Shown: one piece after another, positions 1 through 12,010 of the stretch | How positions within the stretch are numbered: position 1 is the stretch's first letter | How the letters are laid out: every line of letters begins with the position of its first letter | From: Juglans regia | Lineage: Eukaryota; Streptophyta; Magnoliopsida; Fagales; Juglandaceae | Assembly: GCF_001411555.2 (NCBI RefSeq) | Contig: NC_049907.1 | Span: forward strand, 5,898,243-5,962,242 | Direction: 5' to 3' | Length of the DNA: 64,000 nucleotides | Notes under the pieces: generated by a model | Databases searched by the model: none | The model's input: only the letters and a program-made list of their open reading frames with translations | Told to the model about the DNA's origin: nothing | Position numbers and translations under genes: made by a program

Positions 1-165
1 GGAACGTGTAAAAATATGAATGTCTGAAGTGGAGATAGAATTAGAGTCTCAGAGAGAGACTCAAACCATTCCTTAGCCAGCAACATGCCAGCAGCAACTA
101 CTTGACTGCTTTGATAGATCCAACTTTTGCTACACTTTTGATGAACCTGTGATGGGGATATCTAT

Positions 166-241
166 TTACTAGTAGTACTTTTGGTCAGTCCATTAATGGG
201 AAAGCTACTCTTGATGTAGAGGGTGAAGGAGATGATGCAGG
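166..241 (+). other. Possible terminal part of an exon with GT donor
   Basis: One frame reads about 25 codons without a stop and ends DVEGEGDDA at a good donor, CAG followed by GTAAG at 241/242. The frame is closed on its left by a stop near 150. I do not recognise the peptide. It may be an exon of a gene continuing outside the window or chance. RNA evidence would be needed to call it. Confidence 0.15.
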
Positions 242-1469
242 TAAGATGGTTTATTGAATTAGAATAAATTTCAGATATATTAACTCAATATTTGCTGGTA
301 GGGAGATGTTCAAAGAGTTGGAAAACTCATAACAAGGGACTGCATAATTTGTTTAAATTGCCCCCTTTGTTTGCAATTTGTTACTTGGTAAACCAACTGC
401 ACATTTTTTCTGGTATAGAAAACATGAAGTATATGATTTAGTACAACTGAAATCAATCTTGTCTCAGTAACTCAATTGCTGTAACAAAGACAGTGTTTTA
501 TATACCCTGTAGTACATAGTTTTGGGATCATATACTTATTGTGATTCTTCCATGACCCATATCTTGATATCTAGATATTTTGGGACGTAGGGTGGTATGA
601 AATCAACATGCATGCAGAGAATTTAAGTTGCACTTAGGGGAAAGTTGGTTAATTTTGTCCTTAAATGCTTTGACTTGCAAACAAGTGTTAGAGTCAAACC
701 AAAATCAACATAATAGTGATGAAGACCTTTAACCCTAATGCCATAATATCAGTAGTTCAATTTCTGATAGAGTTACAGATTTACATTTTTCTAAATCTAT
801 ACTCTGGTTGACATCTAAATGATTGTGTTGAATATGATAAAATAACATGTGTTTCACTTAGTATTTTGAACAAGGAATAATTTGAAATATGCCATGGCCA
901 TTAATTTGCTGGGAAACAGAAAACTACATGAAAAATAACTTGTAAAAAATGGAAATATTTATACGTTTAAGTGCAGAAGGGTAAGGGACAAAAACATAGA
1001 TTAATGAGAGGAAGGCAAAATATGATAGCACTGTCATAAATAATTGAAAGAGAAACCGTAACCCTCAAAGATCACCAGTGAATTAGTCCAAGGCCATAAT
1101 TGACATCTAAGTTATTTCCATTCATATCTATACTGTTTTTGCACAAAATATGTAGGGACAAACTTGATTTTTAGGAGATGGGAGTGTCTCTCATGCCTCT
1201 CTCTCTCTCTCTCTCTATATATATCTATATATAGTACACTAGCATACTGCTGCTTGCATGCATGCACCTTTATATTTTATATGTCAAGAACATGGTTGGA
1301 TTTAGGAGACACGCTATACAAGTAGTTATATATATTATATGCAGGATGTGGTAGCTATATATATATATACACACACACACATGTATATATAAAAACCCAG
1401 AAATTTATATATATATATATTGCTTTTATATAAGACTATTGATCCACACAACCATGTCATCTATGTGTG

Positions 1470-1493
1470 TGTGTAGGCATGCATGCCTACACA
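1470..1493. repeat. 24 bp perfect palindrome with RY core
   Basis: The sequence is fully self-complementary around a centre between 1481 and 1482, with CATGCATG at its heart (the RY/Sph motif bound by B3-domain factors). It sits next to a GT microsatellite, so it could also have arisen from repeat slippage. Confidence 0.6.
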
Positions 1494-2224
1494 TAGTGAA
1501 CAGTGTATATGATATGTCATTATATTTTGATAAGGAAATTTCCTAAGTTAATCTGAACCTTTACCTAGCAAAAATTGGAAGCTAAGAGACTCAGATTAAC
1601 ATAGTGAATAGTTGGTTTTTTTCCTTGAATGGGCTAATTTTGAAATGCTTATTAAGACTTGTTTGAGATAACAGTTGTTTAAACTACGATGTTAGCTAAC
1701 ATAATGTGGATTAAGGTACAAAACATGTTGAACAGCTTCAAGACCCATGATAATATGGACTAGGGTTGTAGTAGTAGTTTTTAGCTGTACATATAAATTG
1801 GTGGCTATTAATCTGTTCATCCTATGGTCTGAGTTTATGCTATTGTTGTATTGCAACAGGTCAATATATGAAGATTTTAAGGGCAGTGCTGATTTGGTTG
1901 TGGTAGCCAAGACCCCAAAGAACTGCTGGATCATTCATGGATTTTCTTATTGCTTGTATGTACATGTACATGTTTTTGCGATCAGATTGTAGTATTGTTG
2001 GCATGTTGAAATTCCAAGTATGGATTAAATGTGGGACTGCTAAACCAAGTTATAAACTCATATATTTGAGGGATTAATTTCTATCTGAGTCTTCAAGTTA
2101 TTTTGGGTTTTTTTTTTTCTATCATTGATATATTAATGGCCTCTATGCAATTTTCCCAGAATGATTATATATATATAGGAAAAATAGCCTGAAAACAGCA
2201 TCGCTTCATATAATTTTGAACAGA

Positions 2225-2267
2225 TTACTCTCAAATGTCCCTATAATTATAGGGAATTTGAGAGTAA
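2225..2267. repeat. Inverted repeat (hairpin 1)
   Basis: Two arms of 21-22 nt (2225-2246 and 2247-2267) are complementary with one extra base and essentially no loop. It lies 8 bp before a second, longer perfect hairpin, so the pair may be one foldback unit. Confidence 0.75.
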
Positions 2268-2275
2268 AGTAGTAC

Positions 2276-2341
2276 CATTGAAAACAGATTGAGGAAATTC
2301 AGTGGTCAATTCCAATACATTTCCTCAATCTGTTTTCAATG
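2276..2341. repeat. Perfect 23 bp inverted repeat with 20 nt loop (hairpin 2)
   Basis: The arm at 2276-2298 is the exact reverse complement of 2319-2341 with a 20 nt spacer. A perfect 23 bp arm is typical of a young foldback or MITE-like insertion or of a small-RNA-producing hairpin. A plant miRNA precursor would usually show some mismatches, and I do not recognise a known miRNA in the arms. Confidence 0.8.
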
Positions 2342-2379
2342 CTCCTCCCAATCTAGAAAACTAATTTCCCTAGATAATC

Positions 2380-2915
2380 ATACTGATAACAAACAAATCG
2401 ACGGTGTATACATCCCTATTGGGTCGAAATACACAAATAAATAACGGAAAAAAAATTGCCCTGCGATTTCGCAAATTGCCGAAAATGGGTTATCGCATTT
2501 ATATGTACCTATGGATTTCTGCGGCGGCCTGGAAACTACAACAAATTTGGCTGGCGATTCCAAATCGCTGAGATGGATAATGGACTGTGCGACGAACAAC
2601 CTGGCGCAGGAGGATTGGTTGTTTGCGAAGAACACACGCTCACGGCTAGGTTTCATGATTTTGCAGAGATTTCGTCGGTTGGGTGGACAGGCAGCTGCGG
2701 CAGTAAACTCGGGTCAATATCGGCGTGGAAATCCGTCTTAATTTGTGGGCAATCTTCGGCAGTTTAGGTTGCGGCGAGAAATGAGTCAGGTGTCACGATG
2801 AATTTGTGGCGTTTGTTCTGCGATTGTAAAACTGTGGCTTTAGATCTTTAACCACACTTTTGACACTTATTGCGGTGGAAAAATGTCGCCGCAAAAAAAA
2901 AAATTTGTTGTAGTG
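2380..2915. mobile_element. CACTA-like non-autonomous element, one end visible
   Basis: The right end is TTTGTTGTAGTG, whose reverse complement CACTACAACAAA is the usual terminus of plant CACTA elements. The internal sequence has repeated GCGG/TTGCGG motifs, as many CACTA derivatives do. I could not find the matching left terminus, so the left limit is arbitrary. The 60-103 codon frames inside are not genes. Confidence 0.45.
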
Positions 2916-2917
2916 TG

Positions 2918-3090
2918 AAAAGGGGTGAACACCTAAGGATTCATTGTAAACTATTTAGTATTAGTTGCCTAATCATCATCCAATTTTTTAGTGGAGTTGC
3001 GATCTAGGTTATGACTCAAACTTGACTTAAGGGAACACTTGTGACTACTTGCCATTAGGGCCTTTTTGTTTGGTCCCGAAAATTTATTTT
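2918..3090. repeat. Dispersed repeat, copy 1 (partner near 33510-33705)
   Basis: This stretch shares long near-identical blocks with 33510-33705, for example ACTATTTAGTATTAGTTGCC and TTTTTAGTGGAGTTG. I do not recognise the family. Both copies run into the phrase TTTTGTTTGGT(T)CCCGAAAA at their right ends. Confidence 0.65.
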
Positions 3091-3229
3091 TTCTGTAATT
3101 GTCTTTCTATTATGATGTTCCAAAACATTTGAACAATTGTGATGTTTGAATTACAATTTGTGTAATATTAGTATGGTATTTTTAATTAAATTCTATTATG
3201 TATGATTAATACTGTTGAAACTATAAATA

Positions 3230-3849
3230 ACCATTTTGAACGGTAAATTACCATTTATAAATCTATTTGAACAAAAACAGACCCATTTGAACAAAAACTA
3301 ACCCATTGGAACGACAACAGAGAAATACAGTTCATATGGCAGTTTGAACAAAAAAATATTTCTTCGAACAACATTAATATGCAAAATCCCATTCGAATGA
3401 ACATAATTTCCAAAAAGAAAATGCCAGTTTGAATGACAGAATTTATGTTCGAACACAAGTCATTTGAAAAATTTATTAGTTTGAACGCATAAAATCTGTT
3501 CGAACACTCAATCTGTTCAAACAGGATCAAATATGGTTATTAGTTCGAATCAAAATTTCTTTTGTTCGAATGGTAGGTGTTGGTTCAACTGATAAGGATT
3601 CCATTCGAACGGTTTTTTGAGACGAAATTGGTTCGTCTAAAAATAAAAGCCCGTTCAAACATTTTTGACTGGTTCTGCCCAATTTTGTCCCTAAAAATCA
3701 TTTTTTGAGACGAAAATAAAAAAATGAGATGAAATCAATTTTGTCTCAAAAAATAAAAATCAATTTTCGTCTCCAAAAACCTTTTGGGATGAAAATTAGG
3801 TTTTTTGAGACAAAATTATTTGTCTCAAAAAACCCAATCTCTTTTAGTG
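3230..3849. mobile_element. TTCGAAC-rich CACTA-like element, one end visible
   Basis: The stretch is filled with GTTCGAAC-like and TTTGAACA-like words in both directions, and with TTTGAGACGAAA blocks towards its right end. It finishes at TTTTAGTG (3842-3849), a CACTA-type end. The same vocabulary fills 21245-22386 and 63482 onward. The left end was not found. Confidence 0.5.
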
Positions 3850-4395
3850 AATGCATTGAAAATATATCAAAATGGAAAACTAGATTTTATGTAAAAAATA
3901 ACTAAACCTAGAAATAACTAATTACCTTTTTAACTTATAATTAATGTATGTAAAAAAAAAAAAATTCCAATATTCATCATGCAAAATGCATGCAAAATAC
4001 ACAATGCAATCCACTATATATTACATTATTTCATAGTATTTATATATTATATTACAAAACACAAGACTACAAAAATGAGTTACACAATTAGTACCATGGG
4101 CATATCCCATTATATAGCTTTTCTTTTGAGGATGAGATTGACTTTCCTCTTGAAGATGGACCTTAGCTCTTCATTAGCTTCAATACCTATTGATCTCCTG
4201 TTCACGTCAAAAATCCTATTAATATTCAAAGAGGATATAAATAAAAAGCCAATATATATCATGGAGAAACGATGACATGGAGCCCTGTAGACATGTCAAC
4301 AAAATTGGTTTTCTCATGGTAATTTGAGGTGATTATGAGGAAATTCTGAGGTGATTTCGTGATTTACAGAGTTTCCTATTTTGGCGATTTGTTTT
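3850..4395. other. Non-coding spacer
   Basis: AT-rich with an A run near 3951. The 98-codon frame at 3979-4275 has skewed composition and no recognisable domain, so I do not call it a gene. The 5' edge of the following LINE is not defined by a target duplication. Confidence 0.5.
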
Positions 4396-4423
4396 TCATT
4401 TTTGTTAGTGCTAGGGCTCGCCC

Positions 4424-5857
4424 ATGACAGCGAACGTTACCCCTCTGGTGGCTGTGCCATTGGCGGGGGCAAATGTTCAGGGTGGTACGGGGGCGGTTTC
4501 TTATGCTCAGGCAGTGTCTCGTTCGGTGGAGTCCACTACTTTCAAGTTGCCTATGAGATTTCCAGTTGACATTGATGGGGAGCTTGGCTTTATTTTCATA
4601 GAACTAGAAATGGCAAAGGCAACGGTAGATTTTCGGTTTGCTTTGGTCATGAAGTTTATGAGATCCCGTCCGTCGATTGATGATATTAGACTTGCAGTGG
4701 TCAAGACGTGGGGGTTGTTAGAGATTCCAACTATAAGCTTGATGGATGAACTGCATGTTTTGATCCTGATGAAAAATGAACGTGACTTTGTGCATGGATG
4801 GGCACGTGAGGGTAGAACTTTAGGGGGTTTCTATTTTCGATTGTTTAGAGGGACAAAAGATTTTGATCTGAAGAAGGAGTCTTCGTTGGCTCCTCAATGG
4901 ATTTATCTCCCAGGTTTGCCGATGCATTTGTATAGGAAAGACTATCTACAGATTTTGGCAACTCGTTTTGGTCTTTTCCTATGAACTGATAATGCGACTC
5001 TGAATCGAACTAGGGCGTCGGGAGCTTGCATTTGTGTGGAGATAGATCTGATAGAGGAGCCCGTGCTAGGCTTTCCAATTGTTTTCTCTTAGTCGAAGGT
5101 GATTTGGCAGGAAGCGACGTATGAAAAATTTGGTTTCTATTGTCAGAAATGTTTTCGACAAGGACATACGTTTGTTGTTTGTCGGCAGGGGAAAGGACAA
5201 AAGTAGAGACAAAATAGAAAACTAAAAAGATATGGCAACTGGAATCTGTAAAAGGGGTGTTCAAAAGTTAGAATGTTGCTAAGGAAAGGGATATGTCGAT
5301 TGCGGAAGGAGTAACCGATGTGGATGCTGTGGGGGACGAGAAAATTATTTCTAAGTCTGAGCAGAAAGTGATTTTGTGTGGCCCTCTAGTCCCTGTGATT
5401 AGTGCACCACTAAATGTTTTACAAGGGAATTTGGAGTCAGAGAGGATAGGAAGAGAGAAGGATGAAGGGTGCCTAATGGGGGGTGACAAGTGTTGACATT
5501 GACGAGGAGTGTGAGGAGGTATGGTGCGAGGAGGATCCGGGTACTAATTCGAAAGGTAATACTGATCAGGGGGAAGCATAATTGTTTAGCGTAGTGAAAG
5601 ACAAAGTAGAGATAAGTAGTCCTCTGGTGCGCGTTACTTCCGAGGAGGTGTGTAATACTGCTACTATACAAGTTTTGAGTGCAGTTGAACCTGTATATTC
5701 TTCAGATAAGGAGATGGAGGATCGTAATTTGCGACTGGGTAAGGCCAAGATTTATGACTCGGATGTGGATCCCCGTAGTTTATCTGGTCAGTCCATTGGT
5801 CTTGAAAGGACGACAATTAAAAATCGCAATGGGTTCATTCTCGTCCTCAAAATTTAA
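4424..5857 (+). pseudogene. LINE ORF1, DUF4283-like nucleic-acid-binding protein with CCHC knuckle (broken)
   Basis: The first 186 codons are open and match the DUF4283 type seen in plant LINE ORF1 and related proteins, with blocks such as RPSIDDIR and APQWIYLPGLPMHLY. After a stop at 4982-4984 the frame resumes with a CCHC knuckle near 5125-5180 (FYCQKCFRQGHTFVVC). The acidic tail is split by further stops. In L1 elements this protein packages the RNA; here it is not translatable as one chain. Start chosen at ATG 4424 because the DUF4283-like region begins shortly after it. Confidence 0.8.
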
Positions 5858-5860
5858 TCT

Positions 5861-8800
5861 ATGATTGACACAATTTTGTTTTGGAATGTGAGGGGGTTAG
5901 GCATTTCTAGAGGAAGGTTGAAGAGTTTAGTTAAATAGAAAAATGTCACGTTAATGGCTATCTCTGAGCCTTTTGCTGTGGAGTCGTGTATGGCCCTGCT
6001 GGGAAGGTGTTTGTCGACTAATTTTTTCTGTTCTAATGAAGCTGAAGGTAGAAAGCTTTGGGTTTTGTGGAAAGATGCTAATGCTTTTGATGTTGTGTGT
6101 AAGTCTGCTCGGATGATTACTGGGTGGTTTAAATAAGAGAGTTATAAATTTCTAGTTACGTTTGTTTATGCCAAATGTACTCAAGCTGAACGAAGAGAAT
6201 TATGGAAAGAGCTGGAGGACGTTCAGGTGGATGATGTTCTGTGGATTGTGGTAGGGGATTTTAACGCTATTCGTAGTGATAACGAGAGGATCGGGGGTAA
6301 TCCCAAGCCGTTATCTTCTATGGCTGTTTCAATGGTTGCCTAGATCGGTATGGTCTCTTTGAGCTTTCTCATGGAGGGTGACAAATGTCTTGGTGTAATG
6401 GGCATGAGGGACAATCAAGAAGTTGGGCAAGGCTGGACATGGCGGTAGTTAATAGCAGATTTTCTGGTCTTTTTTTGCATGCTTAGTTGGAATATTTGGG
6501 GAGGAGGACTTTCGATCACTGTCCTATGGTGGTGTTTTTAGATAGGCAGTCAATGTCCTATGACCCTTCTCCTTTTCGATTCCAAAACATGTGGTGTTCT
6601 CATGTGGAATTTTTGTCTTGCGTTGAAAAGGCATGGAACAATCCGGACGGTAATTCTGATCTTTTGAAACTGGCGGCAAGACTTAAACAGACTAAAGTGG
6701 CGTTAAGGGCTTGGAATAAAGTTGTCTTTGGTCGGGTGGATTTTATGCTTCAAGAACTGCAAGAGAGGGTAGAATCTTTGGAGTATCAATTGCAAGCGGG
6801 GTACTCACAGGATGTTGAAGCTGATTATTTGGTATGCAAGATTGAGTTAGATACGTGGGAAAGAAAAGAAGCTACGAGACTAGGCTAGATTGCAAAGAAG
6901 AAGTGGTTGGTTGATGGAGATCGGAATTCAACTTATTTTCACTCGGTGATCAACCAACGCCAAAAACAAAGCATGGTTTCAAAAATGACTCTTGCCAATG
7001 GGAGTGTGCTAGCCAATCCGGAAGAGGTTCACTTGGGTGCCATGGAGTATTTTAAAGACTTTCTTACGGAACGACCAAGTGTTGATTGTTTGGATTTAGC
7101 ATCGTTGATTTCAGATATTATTACGGATGATGAGAATGACAAGCTTTGTAAGGAACTGTCGGAAGAGGAGGTTAGAGATGCACTTTTTTCCATCCCTAAA
7201 AATAGTAGTCTGGGGCCTGATGGTTTTGGCTCTGCTTTTTTTATTGTGTTGGGATATTGTTAAAAAAGATTTAGTGGAAGCGACTAGTGATTTTTTCCGA
7301 GGTACGCCATTGCCCAAGTTCTATTCTGCCTCTTTTATTGTTCTTGTTCCTAAAGTGCAGGATCCAAGAAGTTTTGATAAATCCCGCCCTATTAGTCTTT
7401 GTTTGGTGGCATATTAGATCTTTTCAAAGATTCTTGTTAAGAGGATGACGGGGCTTTTACATAAGTTGGTTTCACACGAGCAAGTTGCTTTTGTTCCAGG
7501 GCGTAGTATTTTTGAAAATATTACATTGGCTCAAGAAATGGTGCATTCTTTGAATAAGAAATCAGTGGGTGGTAATGTAATGGTAAAACTTGATATGGCA
7601 AAGGCGTATGACTGGCAAAGGCGGTGTTCAAAGCGTTTGGTTTTTCTGAAAATTTTTGTGGCTTAATTAGGGAGTGTGTTAAGTCTCCTTGGTTTTTAGT
7701 CATGGTGAACGGAACTTTCAAAGGTTTCTTTCAACCTTCTCGGGGTTTATGGCAAGGAGATCCTCTATTTCCTTATTTATTTATTGTGATGGAGGAAGTG
7801 CTATCAAGATTGCTTAGGAAGAATTTTGAAGAGGGCCGGATTGGTAGATTTTTTCATCTAGTTGGAGTGCCTTTGATATCCCATTTAGGTCTATGCAGAT
7901 GATCTGTTAATTTTTGTAAATGGAGGAAGAAGATCGGTGAAGAGGCTCATGGAGACATTGGCAATTTATGAAAGATGGTCGAGTCAGAGTGTTAATAAAG
8001 ACAAATATGCTTTCTATCCTTCCAAGTTTATAAATCCTACTCGTAAGCGGGCTTTGATGAGAATGACGGGTGTTAAGGAAGGAAGCTTCCCTATGATTTA
8101 CTTGGGGGTACCGCTTGTTGTGGGGAGGCTTACGACGCGCACGTTGGAACCTCTTGTGTCTGAAATCGGTAACAAGGTGGTGGGATGGAAAGGAAAAATT
8201 TTATCACAAGGAGGTTGGCTGATTTTATTGCGCCATGTTCTTTCGAGTATGGCTATACATTCCCTATCGGTTCTTAAAGTGCCGTCGGTTATTATTCACC
8301 AGATAAATTCCATTTTATCTAGCTTCTTCTGGGGAGATGTCAATGGTACTCAAAGATTGAAATGGCGAGCTTGGCCTAGGTTGTGCAAACGGACGTCAGA
8401 GGGAGGTTTGGGGCTGAGGGACCTATCAGAAACTCAACGGTCACCGCATATGAAGTTTGCTTGGAGGATTATGTCGATGGAAAATTTGTAGTCTGATTTT
8501 TTCCATGCTAAATATTTGAAATCAGGACATATTGTTCTAGCCTCTCCCAATTCATCGGGATCTAGATTTTGGAAATCTATTCTATCAGTTTTACTGGAAG
8601 TCATGGAGAACATGCAAGTTTTGGTGAGAGGTGGAAATGCTTATTTTTGGTTTGATAGATGGCTCGCCTTGGGTCGTCTCTCAGTTCGAGTTGAAAACAT
8701 TCAAAATAAGTTGTTGCAATTAAAAGATTGTTGGTCTAATAATTCATGGGAGTATGATTGGTTGGTGGATCTGGTGGGAGTGGAAATTACAGTTGAGATT

Positions 8801-9970
8801 ATTCAAAATATTTCGGTTGGAAGAGTAGGGTCCGATGCCTTTATTTGGAAACCTTCCAAGGATGGGGTCTTTTCTTTGGCTAGTGCTTGGGAAGTGGTTT
8901 GGCTGAGAGGGGAACCATTGGCATGATTGGATATGGAACAAATTGCTTCCGAAACGGGTTTCTGTGTGCGTTTGGAAAGCTAGATTTCAAGCCTTAGTAG
9001 TGGATGAGAGAGTGCAGAGCAGGGGTGTCTCGTTGGCGTTGTGCCGTGATTGCTGCAATGCTAAAGGTGTGGAATCCATTGATCATGTATTGAGTGGGGG
9101 TGAGTTTGCACTCCGTGTATGGGGCAAAGCAAGTTCAGAATTGGGGCTTCCTCATTTGCGTTTGACGACTTGGTGGGCGGATTGTCGGCTTGGTTTCGTT
9201 TTGCAAAAAGGTCCACTTTTAGAGGGATGTTGATAGGTCTTCTTCCATGTTTGATAACTTGGAGGTTATGGAAAAGGAGGTGTAGGGCGCGTATGGAAGG
9301 GGTACATGATTCAGTTGAGAATGTTTGGTGTTCGGTGAAGTATTGGATTTGTATGATTGCAGGTGATCTTGCAGCATCAGGTCCTCTGTCTTCGCATGAT
9401 GGACAAATTCTTTGCTATCTGGGTTTGACTCAGCCAGTCCAAAGGATCTATAGACATCGTTTGGTTGTATGGAAAAGACCCTCTGATGGCTGGGTTAAAT
9501 TAAACTGTGATGGGAGTTGCCGTGGGAACTCGGGGAGCAGCGGAGGTGGGGGAGTGATAAGGGATGTTTTCGGCAGGGTCCTGGGGGCTTTTTCTGCTCA
9601 TTTTGGTTTTGGTACCAATAATGAAGCTGAGTCAAGAGCCATTAGAGAATGTGTTGTTTTGTGTAAATCGCTTAATTTGTTCAACATGATTATTGAGAGT
9701 GACTCTAAATTGGTGGTGTATTGGCTCATCCAGGGCCGATGTTCGATATGGTATTTGCGAGATTTTTGGGATGATTTACTCAAGGAGCTACATGGTTTTA
9801 ATTTCATGGTGAGTCATCAGTTTCGGGAAGGGAACCAAGCGGCGGATTTTCTTGCAAGACAAGGTGAGGAAGGGAGGTCCATTTCCTATGTAAGTGATCG
9901 AAATTTGCCAAGGTTATTGAGGGGTATTGTTCGGATTGACAAGGCGGGTTTGTATAGTTTTAGGCCACCG
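5861..9970 (+). pseudogene. LINE ORF2: endonuclease, reverse transcriptase, zf-RVT, RNase H (broken)
   Basis: It begins MIDTILFWNVRGLG (endonuclease motif). GDFNAIR lies near 6260 and FDHCP near 6510. RT motifs follow: LGPDGFG near 7210, RPISLC near 7385, QGDPLFPYLF near 7755 and YADD near 7890. A zf-RVT region lies near 8930-9130. A plant-type RNase H domain (RVT_3 type) lies near 9480-9890 with DGS, NNEAES, ESDS and NQAADFLA carrying its acidic residues. Stops and frame changes occur throughout. The protein would nick the target and copy the LINE RNA in place; this copy cannot. Confidence 0.85.
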
Positions 9971-10848
9971 TTAGCCATCACGCGAAACCTTTGTTCCTCA
10001 CTCCCAAAAATAGAGTACAAACCTTCTCCACCTTGAACTGCTGCAAGCCATCATCACTAAGACCCCACCACGTCGGGATCCCATAGAAATCGTCGCCAAA
10101 GACTTTCCGGCGCCCCCTGTCTGTCGCACACCTCTCATGGTGAGTTCTCTCTCTCCCTCACGTCGTGCTTTCTTCCCTCCCGTAATCTCTCTCTCTCTCA
10201 TTAGTTGGTCTCTCTCTCATCACTCTCTCTCTCAATGTTGAGCTGCCACCTCGCCGATGTAATCTCTGCCACCTCCCAGTTCTTCGCGTCGCTCCTCCAC
10301 TCTCGGTGAGTATGGACATCTCCGTTGCATGGTTGGTGTTAGTTTTCTTTCCTTTTTGTGTATGTTTTCCCAAACAAACCATAATTATGACTTTATTTTC
10401 CCAAAATGCCCTCTTATCAGGATAGTTCAATGGGCATGAGTTTTTATTAAACTCGCTTCGCATAGTTTTATTTGAGGTATAAGAATATATATAGAAAATA
10501 TTTATGTTTTTAAAGCAACTTGTTTAAGTATTTTACAATCAATTTCAGTAGAGAATAATAAGATTTTAATTTTATTTTAAATACTTTTAAAAAAATTAAG
10601 TCTATTTTAATATAATGATATTTTTGCTTTATCTGCTTTAATAGATTTTGATATAATTATGTTATCCAATTTTATATTGTAAGTTGGACCTCAATAGTAA
10701 AAAAGTTAGAATTTAATGCTTTAGTAAGAGATTAAGTTGGATATTGAGGAATTTTGGAAGTGATGATATTTTTAGGGATTGATAATTTAGGTTTTTGAGA
10801 AATTAAAATAGGTTATTTTAGTATCTTAGGCTTAAATATTAAAATACA
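9971..10848 (+). mobile_element. LTR fragment, TGTAAC...GTTACA family (left part)
   Basis: CT-rich, leader-like sequence at 10130-10240 and AT-rich sequence at 10480-10848 resemble 24420-24600 and 25190-25390 of the solo LTR at 22392-26728. It continues after the nested element at 17193-18540. The first part of this LTR is missing, cut at the junction with the LINE. Frames on either strand here (67-101 codons) are low-complexity products of CT/GA runs. Confidence 0.65.
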
Positions 10849-10853
10849 TGTTC
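10849..10853. repeat. Target-site duplication TGTTC (left)
   Basis: The 5 bp TGTTC directly before TGTGGCGCCC recurs at 17188-17192 directly after the right LTR. This fixes both ends of the minus-strand element. Confidence 0.85.
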
Positions 10854-12010
10854 TGTGGCGCCCCCGACCCCCCATATAGGGGAACACGGGGATCGAGACG
10901 CCTGGATGATGACAACACGGTCACGCATCCCAACGAAAGTGATAAGTGTGTGTACATGCAACAATGTACAAAAACAACGCAGCGGATTAGTCAACTAAGT
11001 ACCAGAATTTAAATAACATCTAAACGTCAGTAGAGGTTTAAAAAGTAGTTATACAGTCATCCAAAAATAAAATATAATACAGTAAAATAAAATAAATAAG
11101 TAAGTGATCCCAAATCACTCCTCGGGCGGAGCCGTCTCCTCAGGCTCGCCCTCATACTCCTCTGCATCAAAATCTGCGTTACCAAACATTGTACCGCAGG
11201 TAAGTATAAACCAAACAACCACGAGATAAAAATGCATTAATGCAACCATCATGCATGCATATGATGAAATATGCATTATGTCCAAAACATCACTTTGCCC
11301 GAAAATGAATATTTCCAACACATGCCAAAATCCCAGTTGGCCCAAAAATATCCATAACACATTTTCCCAGAAAATGGTCACACAATTTTCAAAATCCAAC
11401 ACACGCTATTTTTCCAGAAAATAGTCCATTTTATAGTATGCACCATGATCTCTCCTATGGGTCATCCGCACACCCTGGCTTCGTAGCGATGCCCAGTTCT
11501 GCGCCCAGCGCGTACATGGCCAAGCATCCTCTACGCAACGAGCGAGGCCCAGTTCCGCGCCCAGTGCGTACATGGCCAAGCGTCCTCTAGTCCCCGCTAG
11601 TAGAGGGACCATGGAGTCGGCACGAGACCATCTCGTCTGATCCCACTGTCGCCCAGCGACAATCTAGGGGACGTCACTTAGTATTTTCCGCTCCCGAGTG
11701 ACCAGAGGAGCTCCACCGAGATAATGCCCCATTTCGGCTTGGGGTCGTGATACACACGCACCCAAAAATCCTTTTACATGAAAATCCAGTTTTCAAAAAA
11801 CACATGAACATGAATGCAGTACACGAAAACCCAGTTTCCTTTACAAACATGATTATGCGTGCATATATTCCATGTACATGTACCACACAAAACCCAACCA
11901 ACAATTCAGCACAGCCCAAAACAGACAAACAAACTCCCTCCACTAATCCATCCGACCCCCGTACTCCTCGGACTCAGTCCGGCATGTTCAACCAAACACA
12001 GTATAATGAG
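10854..12010 (-). repeat. Left (3') LTR, truncated
   Basis: It matches the right LTR from 10854 to about 11616 (right copy 15521-16229). It then holds about 390 bp that the right LTR has lost, recognisable by similarity to 37240-37450 of the solo LTR (block CCAGAGGAGCTCCACCGAGATAATGCCCC, split here as CCAGAGGAGCTCCACC and GAGATAATGCCCC). It ends by deletion into the integrase tail near 12010. Short frames here are not genes. Confidence 0.75.

Larger units (their letters stand above)
1..2224. other. Non-coding AT-rich stretch
   Basis: No convincing gene is seen. Short open frames here lack family features. The stretch holds a CT run followed by TA-rich microsatellite near 1197-1230, TA/CA runs near 1355-1430, and a 24 bp perfect palindrome (listed separately). 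A short exon-like reading with a canonical CAG/GTAAG donor lies near 170-241 (listed separately). It could be a flank or an intron of a gene lying to the left of the window. Confidence 0.6.
4396..9970 (+). mobile_element. L1-type LINE (LINE-1 of window), decayed
   Basis: A non-LTR retrotransposon with two consecutive reading frames in the same direction: ORF1 (DUF4283-like RNA-binding protein plus zinc knuckle) and ORF2 (AP endonuclease, reverse transcriptase, zf-RVT, RNase H). Many stops and frameshifts make it inactive. Similarity to the second LINE (52961-59006) ends near 9970. The usual 3' untranslated region and A-rich tail are missing, and LTR-type sequence follows at once. No target duplication could be found, so the 5' end is approximate. 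Confidence 0.85.

Noticed and set aside
1692..1992. Overlapping 80-81 codon frames on both strands
   Set aside because: They are mutual shadows in AT-rich spacer without motifs.
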